Source of the DNA: Impatiens glandulifera
Taxonomy: Eukaryota; Streptophyta; Magnoliopsida; Ericales; Balsaminaceae
Direction of reading: 5' to 3'
Length of the DNA: 64,000 nucleotides
Assembly (NCBI RefSeq): GCF_907164915.1
Contig: NC_061866.1
Span: 40,736,320-40,800,319, forward strand
Positions 40,583 through 52,294 of this stretch are shown here, piece after piece. The position numbers and the translations under genes are program-made. Under the pieces are notes generated by a model that saw only the letters and a list, made by a program, of their open reading frames with translations, was not told the DNA's origin and did no database searches. The number at the start of each line of letters is the position of its first letter. Positions within the stretch are counted from its first letter, which is position 1.

Positions 40583-41647
40583 TAGGCATGGCAAAGTGTA
40601 CACTACGGTTCGGGTACCAGAAGGAATTGAATCGATCGATTCGGGTAGTTTTTTTGATTTTCGGTTTCAGGGTGAAATCGGGGAAGAACTGATCGGTTCG
40701 GGTACCCAATGTATAAATCGAGTTCAGAACCGAACTGATTGATCAAGTCTGCAGTAGGGATGAACTCCTTTGCCCTCGGCAAACTGATCGCAACTCCGAT
40801 CGATCAAGTACGCAGCAGGGATGAATTCCTTTGCCATCGGATTCAGTTTCAAATTCGTAAACACGTCCGCGATTTGTAGCATTTTCAGCTCCGATTTCGA
40901 ATTAGATTCCTTGGATTCTTCATTTTTCTTATGAAGAACATAATAATCGATTTGTAGAGATGACTGCACATTAGAACTTAGAAGCTTCAATTCTGAGAGC
41001 AACCTCTGCTTCGACAGTCATCATACAAAAACAACACAAACCCAAAAAAAATCAAAACCGAATGAAATGAGAAATGAGAAATGAGAAATCTGAAAACAGA
41101 AATAATGATAGAATAAAAGTTACATTCTCTTTTTCTTTAAAAAGTTGATTGATGGTAGTTATCTTTGAATGTAATCTGAAAAAATGGTCTATTTTTTTTT
41201 TCCCTTTCAATTTTAAAAAATGTAATCTATCAAAATGGGAATATGATAAAAGAGAAGACCATGTTTCTTTTTTTCCCTTTCAATTTTAAAAAATGTACAG
41301 TTGAATCCATTATAAAGAGAAAAATTGTAACATAAAATTTATGATATTAAAATAAAGTTTTAACTTTAATAAGAACTATATACTAAATTTAATGATCAAA
41401 CTAGATGTAAATTCTTATGGTAATTCCTAAAATGACTTTGTTTGATTTGTAAATTTGCTCAATTATAAACTTTTCAGATTTGATCAATGATCATATTAAA
41501 AAAAAAATCTGAATTTAAATCTAAAAATCAGGTATGAGCCGGAACGGTCAAGTTTGGGCCAATAATGGACCTGATTTTTCGTGACAGATTCGGGTCCGGT
41601 TCGGTTCCAGTTCGAGTCTCCCGAAACTCAGAAATTTGTCATGCCTA
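40583..41647. mobile_element. Non-autonomous hAT element carrying a gene fragment (Pack-hAT)
   Basis: The left end TAGGCATGGCAAA and the reverse complement of the right end, TAGGCATGACAAA, form the terminal inverted repeat. The flanks CCCTTAAT and CCATTAAT are an 8 bp target duplication with one mismatch, as expected for hAT. Subterminal regions are rich in CGGTTCGGGT-type motifs. No transposase is present. The interior (about 40724-41040) holds a minus-strand piece of a host-like gene with a PAM2 motif. Confidence 0.75.
40724..41037 (-). pseudogene. Captured exon fragment with a PAM2 (PABP-binding) motif
   Basis: The minus-strand open frame 40724-41002 encodes KLNPMAKEFIPAAY preceded by an acidic/lysine stretch and ELKMLQIADVFTN. 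LNPMAKEFIP satisfies the PAM2 consensus L-N-x-x-A-x-x-F-x-P, which binds the MLLE domain of poly(A)-binding protein, and resembles plant CTC-interacting domain (CID) proteins. No RNA-recognition or CUE domain follows. Just downstream (40745-40785) the bases coding the AKEFIP part are duplicated in another frame. It lies wholly inside the hAT element and lacks normal ends, so I read it as a transduplicated fragment. The parent gene is not in this window. Confidence 0.5.
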
Positions 41648-41734
41648 CCATTAATGAATGAAAATAAGATTGTGAATAAATAAAATCAAATTAAATTCAC
41701 ACAAATTAAATTTTAACAACATAAGTTCAACTTT

Positions 41735-41745
41735 TTAACTAACTA

Positions 41746-41782
<37 letters not shown>

Positions 41783-42565
41783 GATGCTTAATTTTTAAAA
41801 TATCCAAATTGTGAGATTAAGAACTGTGGTTAATTTAGATATATACGTGAGAGTAAATGCATACTTGAGTCGGATTGTGAGTTGACCCGCCCATCTATAT
41901 ACATATAATGATGATTAATTTTTAAAGTGTCCGGATTGACGGGTCGAGAGTTGTGATTAATTTAGATATATATCTGAAATTAAATGATACTTAGGTCGAA
42001 TTGTGGGTTGATCGCCCATAAATTTAAAACGGTTAAAAATAAAATTAAAAATGTTATACATATGTTTCGAACTTGAAAATGATAAAACAAGTACAACCCT
42101 TCAACCAACTAGGTTAACTAGAATGTAGCCCGTGCATTTGCAAGAATAATGATATAAAAACTGAGAAAAAAAATTACCGTTAAAATTTATTCTCACATAT
42201 ATATCCAAATTAAGCACAGCTTCTTGAGCCGACAATAAGAACATTTTGAAAATTAAGCATCATTATATATATAAATTAGGTATTTAAAAGTTGAACTTAT
42301 ATTGTTATAACGTCCCGCGTTCATCAAATTTTGTGTTGAATTTAAAATTTAAAGTCTTATTAGCCTGGTTGGTTAAAATGTTGTACTTATTTGGTGTTGT
42401 AAGTTCAAACATACATATAACATTTTTAATTTTATTTTTAACCGTTTTAAGTTTATGGGCGGTCAACTCACAATCCGACCCAAGTATCCATTTACTCTCA
42501 CATATATATCCAAATTAACCCTAGCTCTCGACCCGATAATCCGAACACTTTAAAAATTAAGCATC

Positions 42566-42649
<84 letters not shown>

Positions 42650-42960
42650 TTATTTAAAAAGTTTAACTTATATTGTTAAAAGGTTCCGCCTGCGTTCATC
42701 AAATTTTGTATTGAATTTTAAATATAAAGTCTTATTAGACTAGTTGGTTAAAATGTTGTATTTATTTTGTTAGGTTGCAAGTTTGAAACATACCTATAAC
42801 ATTTTTAATTTTATTTTTAACAGTTTTAAATTTATGGGCGGGTCAACCCACATTCCGACTCAAGTATCAATTTACTCTCATATATATCCAAATTAACCAC
42901 AATTTTTGACCTGACAATTCGAACACTTTAAAAATTAAGCATAATTATATATATAATATA
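41735..42960. mobile_element. Cluster of Helitron-type repeats in two orientations
   Basis: A Helitron 3' terminus on the minus strand lies at 42118-42121 (CTAG, next to T), with a CGTGCA/TGCAAG hairpin one mismatch short of perfect at 42131-42144. To its right are internal blocks seen also at 12881-13378: AACCGTTTTAA, CACAATCCGACC and CTCTCGACCCG, plus tRNA-like A/B-box pairs near 42360-42371 and 42737-42748. To its left (41735-42060) the same blocks run in the opposite orientation. No Rep/helicase coding is present. Exact boundaries are unresolved; nested or rearranged copies are likely. Confidence 0.55.
42567..42646. repeat. (AT)n microsatellite
   Basis: An alternating AT run of about 80 bp inside the Helitron-type cluster. 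Confidence 0.95.
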
Positions 42961-43326
42961 TATATATAACACTTTATAATTAACGGTGTATTTAATCTAA
43001 TTAATAATTAATATTTAATACCTAATTATAAAATTGAAGTTTAATGTTAAGATAAACATTAACTTTAATTAGCCTATAATTGCAATTGTGTAACTTATGA
43101 ATTTTCCATTTGTTATTGAATGTCCAAACTTGCATTTAAGCAGATCAATGTATAGAGGTTAATTAGTTAAAAATTAATTGATAAATAAATTAGCAATATT
43201 TATTATGAATAAACGTTGGAATGATTTTATTTGAAAATTTAATTCTCATCAATATATACTCATTCTTTGTTAATTTTACCCCACAACATCATTATCTTTT
43301 TACTCTACAATTCAAAAAACCTCTTA
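42961..43326. other. A/T-rich intergenic DNA
   Basis: Nothing recognised between the Helitron cluster and the foldback element. The last six bases, CTCTTA, match the sequence right after the foldback element. Confidence 0.4.
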
Positions 43327-45583
43327 GGGTGTGTTTGATAACCGTGGAATTGGAATTGGAATTGGAATTAGAGGGTTCAATTCCAATTCTTATGTTTGTT
43401 AGACACTTTAATATTAAGAATTTGAATTGGAATTAGAATTCCAATGGAATTCAATATAGTGTAATTTGAGAGTTCTCAATTCCAATATTTTTAGGTCGGA
43501 ATTTTAATTCCAAATTAACACGTTTTTCACGTTTTTGACATGTTTAACACGTTTTCACACATTAAACACGTTTAACACGTTTTAAAACGTTTAACATGTT
43601 TTCATGTTTTTGGCACGTTTAATGCGTTTTTGGCACGTTTAACACGTTTTTGACACATTTAACATATTTTTTACGTCCTTGACACGTTTAACATGTTTTT
43701 GACACGTTTAACACGATTTTCACGTTTTAAACACGTTTAACACGTTTTTTACATTTTAGCACGTTTTGGCACGTTTAACACATTTTGACACGTTTAACAC
43801 GTTTTCACGGTTTTAACACATTTAACCCGTTTTTAACACATTTAACCCGTTTTTAACACATTAAACACGTTTATCATATTTTTAGCACGTTTAACACGTT
43901 TTTGACACGTTTACCACATTTTGACACGTTTTGGCACGTTTAACACGTTTTTCACATGTTTGGCACGTTTAACATGTTTTTGACACACTTTCATGTTTGT
44001 AACACGTTTAAAACGTTATTAACACATTAAACACGTTTAACACGTTATTGACATGTTTCACATTTTTTTTACATTTTTGACACGTTTGAAACATTTTTAA
44101 CACACTTAACACATTTTGACATATTTTTCATATTTTGACACGTTTAACAAGTTTTCACTTATTTGGCACGTTTAACACATTTTTAATACGTTTAACACGT
44201 TTATACGTTTTTGACACGTTTAACATGTTTTTAACACATTAAACACGTTTATCATATTTTTGGCACGTTAAACACATTTTTGACATGTTTAACATGTTTT
44301 CACGTTTTTGACAAGTTTAATACGTTTTGGTATGTTTAACACAATTTTGGCGTGTTTAACACGTTTGATAAATTTTGACTCATTTACCACATTTTGACAT
44401 GTTTAATACATTTTGTCCCGTTTAACACACTTGTGACATGTTTAAAATGTGTTAAACATGCCAACGTGAAAAATGTGTTAAACGTGCCAAAAATATGTTA
44501 AATATGTCAAAATATGTTAAACGTAACAAAAACGTGTTAAACATGTTAAAAAGTGTTAAACGTGTCAAACATGTTAAACATGTCAAAAATGTGTTAAACA
44601 TGTTAAAACCGTGAAAAACGTGTTAATATTATCAAAACGTGTGAAAAACATATTAAACGTATTAAAAATGTCAAAAATGTGTAAAATATTCCAAAAACGT
44701 GAAAAACGTGCTAAACGTGAAAACATGTGAAAATGTGTTAAACGTGTCAAAAACGTGTAAAACGTGTTAAACATGCCAAAAACGTATTTAATGTGCAAAA
44801 AACGTGAAAATATGTTAAATGTGTGAAAAACGTGTTAAACATGTCAAAACGTGAAAACGTGTTAAATTTGTCAAAACGTGTGAAAAACATGTTAAACATG
44901 TCAAAATCGTGTTAAACGTGCCAAAACCATGAAAAACGTGTTATTATTATTAAAACGTGTGAAAACATGTTAAACGTATTAAAAATGTCAAAACGTGTAT
45001 AAATGTTCCAAAAGCGTGAAAAATGTGAAAAACATGTAAAAAACGTGTTAAATGTGCCAAAACGTGTTAAACGTGTCAAAAATGTGTAAAACGTGTTAAA
45101 CATGTCAAAATCGTGTTTAACGTGCAAAAACGTGAAAACATGTTAAACGTGTAAAAAACATGTTAAACATGTCAAAAACGTGCCAAAACCGTGTTAAACT
45201 TGTCAAAACGTATTAAAAAACATGTTAAACGTATTAAAAATGTCAAAAACGTGTTAAACATGTCAAAAACGTGTTAAATGTGTTAAACATGTCAAAAACG
45301 TGTTAAATGTGTTAGCCAGGTCAAAAACGTTTTAAACGTGTCAAAAACGTGAAAACATATTTAAGAAATTAATATTTTGAACCGATATTTTATTTTATAA
45401 ACATAAGAATTGAAATTGAATTACAATTTTATCATTTTCCTAGACATAGGAATTGGAATTGAATTACAATTCTATAATGTTTCCAAACATAGGAATTGAA
45501 TTGTAATTCAATGCCAATTCTCATCAAATTGGAATTAGAATTCCAATACCAATTTCAATTCCAATTCTTCATCATCAAACACA
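43327..45583. mobile_element. Foldback element 2, two ~1 kb arms of ~20 bp repeats
   Basis: Ends read GGGTGTGTTTGAT and, in reverse complement, GTGTGTTTGATGATG. The flanks are CTCTTA on both sides (43321-43326 and 45584-45589), a likely target duplication of 5-6 bp. Next inside are GGAATTGGAATTGGAATT-type repeats. The left arm (about 43520-44430) is an array of degenerate CACGTTTAACACGTTTTTGA units; the right arm (about 44450-45360) is the same array in reverse complement. Transcripts or single strands could fold into a very long hairpin. Open frames here (44583-44798, 44912-45127) only translate the repeats. Confidence 0.75.
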
Positions 45584-45815
45584 CTCTTATTATTTTTGTG
45601 AGTGTTCTCCTAGTTTAAGTTGTGAATGACAATTATTTTGTTCACAAAATGAACTAATTTAATGTATAAAACAAATTTAAAATCAACCATAACTAAACAA
45701 CACATATCTTATAATAGTTAGCATTAGATATAAAAGACCAAATACTTTTCAAAATAAAAAAAATAATAAAATTTCAAACAAAAATGTGTTTTTTAAATTG
45801 TAGAAACATAATAAT
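45584..45815. other. Spacer between foldback element and histone H1 promoter
   Basis: A/T-rich and without a recognised feature. Confidence 0.35.
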
Positions 45816-45990
45816 ACACGGATCAATACATTGATCCGTGTCATAAACATTAAACGCAATCCAAGCCGTCAATTAATTATCAATCTCACGGTTCTCATTA
45901 AACATTTCCTGCCAAATCATCAATCCGCGTCAAAAACTGCTTCATTCAAACTTACCATCTTCTTTATAAAACCCTCCAAATACGTCATTA
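45816..45990 (+). promoter_or_regulatory. Histone H1 promoter with octamer-like sites
   Basis: A perfect 12 bp inverted repeat, ACACGGATCAAT with a 2 bp spacer, lies at 45816-45841. Each arm contains CACGGATC, one base from the plant histone octamer CGCGGATC. AATCCGCG at 45922-45929 is a further octamer match in reverse with one mismatch. A TATAAAA box is at 45965-45971, and an ACGTCA histone hexamer follows at 45982-45987 inside the likely leader. Motif identities are known from plant histone promoters; function here is inferred. Confidence 0.6.
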
Positions 45991-46073
45991 CAAGAATCAC
46001 ATTCTTATCCTTTTCTCTCTCAAGAAAATCAATCCCATTCTCTCTCTTCAACATTTATTTCCAAGCTTCATCA

Positions 46074-46792
46074 ATGGCGTCCGTTGCAAAACCAGTTTCC
46101 AAATCATCCAAGGCGGTCAAGAAACCCACCAGTTCTGAAAAGACACGATCCCATCCACCATATGTTGAGGTAAACAATCAGATTAAACCAAGATCTGAAA
46201 TTTCATACTATTGTTTCTACAGGAAATTAATTGATTGATTTTGAATCTTCATTAGATGGTGAAGGAAGCGATTGTTGCGTTGAAGGAAAGAACTGGGTCA
46301 AGCCAATACGCAATTTCAAAGTTCATCGAAGAGAAACATAATCAACTTCCGTCCAATTTCAAGAAACTTCTTTTGACTCAGCTGAAGAAATTCGTTGCCT
46401 CTGGTAAGTTAATCAAGGTCAAGAACTCATTCAAACTTGCTGCTGAATTAAAACCCACCGCTGTTAAGAAGCCAAAAACTGAAACTGTGAAACCCAAATC
46501 GGAGAAAGTGGTTAAGAAGGTTGCTGATAAGGGAAAGAAGGTTGTGTCGAAGACTAAGGCGGCGGTTAAGCCTGCAGCGACGAAGGTTAAGAAATCTGCG
46601 AAGACGGCGACGATTACATCTCCTGGAAAGAAGGCTGCGGCGGTGAAGACGAAGAAGGTGGCGGCGACTAAGAAAGCATCGGCGGTGAAGGCGAAGAAGG
46701 TGGCGACTAAGGTTGTGAAGAAGCCGAAGAGTATTAAGACTCCGGTGAAGAAAGCTCCGGCGAAGAAGAAGACGACGGCGACGAAGAAGTGA
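46074..46792 (+). CDS. H1: Linker histone H1
   Basis: Binds nucleosomes and linker DNA and compacts chromatin in the nucleus. Two exons, 46074-46169 and 46256-46792, with an 86 bp GT-AG intron, give 210 residues. The intron falls within the globular domain between HPPYVE and MVKEAI, a position I recall as usual in plant H1 genes. The N-terminal tail is short (about 26 residues). The globular H15 domain spans roughly residues 27-97 (SQYAISKFIEEKHN, FKKLLLTQLKKFVASGKL). The C-terminal tail is Lys/Ala/Pro-rich with SPGKK and PKS-type motifs, ending KKKTTATKK. The ATG at 46074 begins MASVAKPVSKSSKA. The gene is intact. The length and simple tail fit either a main or a minor stress-type H1 variant. 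Confidence 0.95.
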
Positions 46793-48060
46793 GATTAATG
46801 GTTCAAGGTTTGCTAGGGTTTCGTTTGTAAATTTTGTTTGAATGATTTATCAATTAAAATCTGGCAGATTAGCTTTAAAACTTTTTACTATTATGTATTT
46901 CAAATTTGCTTATTTTCAATGTAATTAGCCAAGTTTAAATGAATGAAAAAACTTATGGTCTCATTTTATATATAAAAATTATTTTAATAATTCAATCAAC
47001 TAAAAATATGAGTAATTTATTTTTATTGATAAAAAAGTTTATACAAAAAAGAAAAACCCACCAAATCAAGTTATAACTAAGATTAAACAAGGTTAAAAAT
47101 ACTAATATGTCATGTTTTGACCACTTATAACATAATTAAGAGTGTTATTTATAAAGAAACTTAATACATAAATTAATGAGTGGCTACTAAATCATTTACA
47201 CACAAACAAAAAAATGTGCAAGTGTGGATAAGTAACCAAAAGTTAATGAAAAAAACATGTTTTTTTAATTCAAATTTATTCATATGAAATATTTTTTATG
47301 GGTATTTATTCAAAAATAAGTAATTATGCAATTTAACATTGTAGGAAAGATGTGAGAAAATATCAACACTATTAATTTGTAATATATGTAACAATTAATC
47401 ATCGAATTTAATAAGATTAGAAGGGTTATCTTTCTTATTAATCTAAATTATTTAAATTTGTTGTAACTTATTTATGTACATTATAACAACTTATCAGCTT
47501 TAATATATTATTTTTATAGACATTTCTATATTCATTTTTTAATTTAAAATAATAATTTTCATTTTGAAATATTTGAATTTATTAAATATATCGTTTTAAT
47601 AATTTCTTAAAATATATTATCTATTTTAAAAATTGTAACTACTAAAAATAAAAATATAAATTTCAATTTATAATATTAAAATAATTATTTAACTTATTTT
47701 TAAATAAATAAAATAAAAATAATTAACCTTATAATAAAAAATTAAAAAAATGATTAATTAAACTAATTATTGTGATAATTAAATTCTAATTAATTATGAA
47801 AAATTATCAGAATAATACAAATAAAATTATTTAAGATAAATATTATAATTATTTATAACAAAATAATTTTAGAAAAATTAAGGGACTTAATTTAAAATAA
47901 ATGGTTGTCATTACATCTAAAATATATATATTTTTTTGATAAATAATATTTATTATATTTATTTTAATATTTTGTGTATTAAAAAAAATTATAATTAAAA
48001 ATAAAAAAGATGAAAAATAAAAAGGTGAAAAAAAAATCATTTTCAAACTAACCTTTAAGA
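46793..48060. other. H1 3' flank and A/T-rich DNA
   Basis: 3' UTR of H1 to about 46900, then featureless A/T-rich sequence. The minus-strand open frame 47849-48046 is low-complexity. Confidence 0.4.
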
Positions 48061-48084
48061 TTTTAAAATTAAATTAAATCTATA

Positions 48085-48735
48085 ATTGAGTGTAACCGAA
48101 AAAAAAATTGGTTGCAATAAACAAACCGAACGAACCGAAGTTAAATGAACCACATACAAGCCGAATTGGTAAAACCGAGAAATCGACGGTTCAAAATAAC
48201 TTGAACCGAACCCATCCGATTCGGTGTGTCGGTTTTTGGTTGCGGAATCGTGCCACCGACCGACCGAACTACTGGTCATCAGCTTCAACGCAGTTTATTA
48301 AGATTCAACTTCAACGCAGTTTATCGGGATGAAATGAAAGAAACGGTTAAATTTGGCGGTTAAGGTTTGAAGAGGAATTAATTATACGAAAAGAGGGAAT
48401 TGATTTTCTATATGATATAATATATATTAATTAGAGAATTTAGAAGAAGCTTCTATAAGATCACGTTTGAATGCATTTTTATTTTTATTTTTTTATGCAC
48501 TGCTTTTGTAATTTGTTTTTTATTTAGATTAACTTTAGTTATTTATATAGAGTAAATTTTTAAAACCGATTAAACTGAATAAACCGATCGAACCGATTGT
48601 TGAACCAATCAAATTGAACCGACTAATTAACTGTAATCGACGGTTTGTAATTTAGGCAAACCAATGTTAACGGTTTAGTTGTACATTTCGGTATATAAAT
48701 CGATCGAACCGAACTGCTTACAGGCCTAACCCGTC
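48085..48735. repeat. Dispersed repeat rich in AACCGAACCGA motifs
   Basis: Two clusters of AACCGAAC/GAACCGATC motifs (48095-48270 and 48560-48720) flank a plainer A/T stretch, with an 18 bp local duplication CTTCAACGCAGTTTAT near 48280-48325. This resembles the subterminal regions of non-autonomous DNA transposons, but clear termini were not found. Confidence 0.4.
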
Positions 48736-49985
48736 TATCACAGTATGAAAGTATGAATCTAATGCCCAGAAGGTTGAAGCATTTTCCTATCTATCCACCT
48801 TCCACCCACCTTCCATTTATTTTTTCCATACCTACATTTTTTTTTTCAGTTTTCAAAAATAGGTACATTCTCTCTAAACTCATAATTAACTAATTAATTA
48901 CACATTTTTCTAATAATTAAAATTCTCAAATAAATATTAATATATTTTATCTATATAACTAAATAAATAATACTTAAACAATTTACATATTATATATTAA
49001 AATAAAAATATATTATATAAATATTAAAATTGCACACATATTTTATCTTCACCTAATTTTATAATTATAATTTATATAATTAAAATTCATCAAATTAAAT
49101 TAAATAATTTAAAAAATATACACTCCATAAAATAATGTTTTATAAATAAAATTAAACTACATAGACAAAATATACATATTATTTTAATGTTTCCCTAAGA
49201 TATTTTATTTTACTTTATAATATTTATTTAAATTATTTAATTTAAAGTATATTCATTATTTTTAATTGACTAGTATTAAATTTTACAACTATAAGTTTAA
49301 TTTTAATTATATATATTATATTTTATAAAATTAAATAAAAATAAATAATTTAAATAAATAATAATTATATGAATATTAAAAAAAATGTACAAAAATAAAT
49401 TAAATTGTATAATAAATTGAATTATTTTTTAACCACTTAAAAATAAAAAATAATTCAAGTCTTATAATAAGTTAAATATAATATATTTATAAAATTAATT
49501 AAAGATAAAAATAAAAAATTCAAATAAATATATTGTATACGTTGTATAAATTGTATACAGATAAAATAAAATTGTAAGAATAAAATAAGATGTATAAAGA
49601 TAAATAAAGTTTTATTTTATTTATTTTATGTAATATATTTTATTTTAATTTATAATATTTATTTGAATAATTTAATTTAATAGGTTTAATATAAATTATA
49701 AATATTATATTTATAAAATTTTATAAAGATAAACTATGGTAATATTTATTTAATATATTTTATTTTAATATTTACATAATGTGTTTTATTTTAAATATAA
49801 TATTTAAATTTTGTTTTAATTATTTAATAAAATTTTATTAATTTAATTATATATATATATATTACGTATAAAATTAAGTAATTATTAAGTTTAGTGAGTT
49901 AAATGTGTAATTAGTGAGTTAATTAATAAGTTTAACGAGAGAAGGTAAGTATTTTGAGAAAGTGAATGAAAATGTGGATATATTG
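48736..49985. other. Very A/T-rich intergenic DNA
   Basis: Almost pure A/T from about 48890 to 49900. No gene or specific repeat seen. Confidence 0.45.
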
Positions 49986-49989
49986 GGAA

Positions 49990-52290
49990 AAAGTGAATGG
50001 AAGATGGGTAGATATGGTAATGGTTCCAGAACGCTTGCGTAGTCGGTTGTAGCCGAGGAGAAGCGCGCGAGGCAGCGAATCGGCTAACGCTCCGTTAGTC
50101 AGATCGCTAACGGACTGCCCAAACGCAACGACACAGGACGGAACGTCAAGGGAACACCTAAACACGCCTTAAACGACGTCGTTTTGGCTTTCGATCGTCT
50201 TCTTCATCGCGACACCGTGTGGATAATCTTGAAGACCTGTGGTTGATTTCTCCAACTTGGAACTCATTCGTTAGTCCAAAATTTCGGCTCATTTAAAGCT
50301 GAAATGATCACCCTACGATGGTGATCATTTATACCTATCAAAATAAGGATGAATCATCCATATTTCAACAACTTTAGCAAAGAACAGACAAAAGCCATTA
50401 ATGTATTTTGGCCGATTCAAGCCACTAGAAGTCTTCACCGACTATGGACGAGTATACCCCCCCAAGTCATTCTGAATCCAATGAACCAACTCATAACCTT
50501 CAAATCAAAGAAAATAAAAAATCTTCCATTAAAGCTTCAATCTTTTAGATTTTCAAATTTTCTACTTGAGACCTTAAAGTTTGGATCTGAGCATCCAGAA
50601 AGCTTCCCTAAGGATTAATGAGTGTTTATAATCCTTGATAATATTTTAATTACCCTCTAATTCATATTTACATTTTGAATTTAAATTTTTTATATTTCAA
50701 ATTGCATAAGCTTGAATGCTTGGTGTTTACGATGTTTTATGATTGAAAATTTATCCATAGAAGATTTATAAAATATCTAAATAAGATAGAAACTATCAAT
50801 CAATTTAAATAACAAAAACCCAAATTTGAAATTTAAAAAAACGGGTTTCATGTTCTTGGTCTAATTCCGTTGAATTACAACATGATTGTAATGATGTTAG
50901 GCAAATGTTTGGATCATGTTTGATCCATCCCTATCATGTTTGATCAAAATAAAAAAATTCAAAATAAATTAAAATTTTGATTTCTTGAATTGGTTCAAAC
51001 AAGCCGCTAGTGTTCTTATTTTGATACCAATCAAATATACATAATATAAGAAAATTATTGAATAATTCTTTATATACTTTTAAACATCTTTAAAATCAAA
51101 CACCCAATTTTTTATCACAAACTATTTTAAACAAATTGATCATCATCTAGGTCGATTGATACTTTAAGATGATGATCAACATATTCCTAAGAATTTTGTG
51201 AAGCTACCCGAACCCCTAGATCAATGAATCCAAGCTAAAAAATGAATTTTCAAAACTGAACCTTTGTGTTCTAAGGACCGAGACTTGTTAGCCTATGACC
51301 GAGACCTAAGACTGATGTTCTTGAGCTAGGATCGAGAAATCCAAGCGATGTTATTGAGTTAGGACCGAGAGGTCCGACCGGTGTTCTTGAGCTAGGACCG
51401 AAAGATTCACCGAGGATTCTCATTCAAGACCGAGAGGTCCAACCTTAGGACCAAGAATCCTAGACCTAAGTCCGAGACTCCTTAACCTTAGGCTTGAGAA
51501 ATCCGACATTAGGATCGAGAATCCAAACCCTGGGACCAAGAATCCCTAACCCGGGACCAAGAAATCTCAAACCCTAGGACCAATGGACTTAGCCTAGGAT
51601 TAAGAGGTTTACACACCTCGACCGAAGAACTTAACCCCAAGCTAGCCCATAACCGATAAGTTTTTTACACTTAGACCGGTAAGATTAGTCAATGACCGAG
51701 AGTACTTAGCACCTAGACAGAGGGCCTCCAGACCCCGACCAATGAAAACGAACCCCAGGATTAGGACTCCGGTCCTAAGGTCAGTTTGGTTCTCTTTTAA
51801 AAATTACAAAATTATTTTTCTAATTTTGGAACTCCAGATCATTTTCTATAAATCCTGGAAATTAGAAAATGCCTTTCAAAAATGACTATATTCTAAACCC
51901 TTTGGTGACTATTTTAATATTTTTAATATTTTGACAAAGGCTCTATGGTGATTATTTTTAAACCATAATGCCTTTAAAAATATCTGATATTCTTCAAGTA
52001 TTTCCTCACTAAGCGATCATCAACAACATGTACCAACATTTAAATATTATTGTTTCAATATTTTAAATAACTCACAAAACTTATGCATGTTTAAGAATAG
52101 AAGAATAATCGGTAAAATAAAACGTTATACAACTGATTTTCAAAAAAGTCAACTTTATAAGTAGAGACCGTTATAAAAACGGGTACGGAGAATGAAGCAC
52201 GAAAGCCGTTTCCGGAGAATAAATCACTCTAGTTAATACGTTTGTATAGTTTGTATACGTATGCCAAAATTTTAAAATCAATTGACGACT
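49990..52290 (+). mobile_element. Probable solo LTR of an Ogre/Tat-like Ty3-gypsy element
   Basis: A long non-coding block whose base composition contrasts sharply with both neighbours. It contains AAACGACGTCGTTTTGG (50171-50187). Near its right end are ACGGGTACGGAGAATGAAGC and GCCGTTTCCGGAGAAT (about 52180-52220), which I recognise as typical of the end of Ogre-type LTRs. They are followed by TTGACGACTCTG (about 52280-52292), close to the TGGCGACTC primer region of such elements. The part 50690-51230 has a diverged partner at 59100-59530. No gag-pol was found. The exact left border is uncertain. Confidence 0.45.
51270..51790. repeat. Degenerate minisatellite of ACCGAGA-type units
   Basis: Units of about 25-40 bp containing CTAGGACCGAGAGGTCC, CCTAGGACCAAGAATCC and similar variants follow one another. 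They lie inside the probable LTR. Confidence 0.65.
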
Positions 52291-52294
52291 CTGT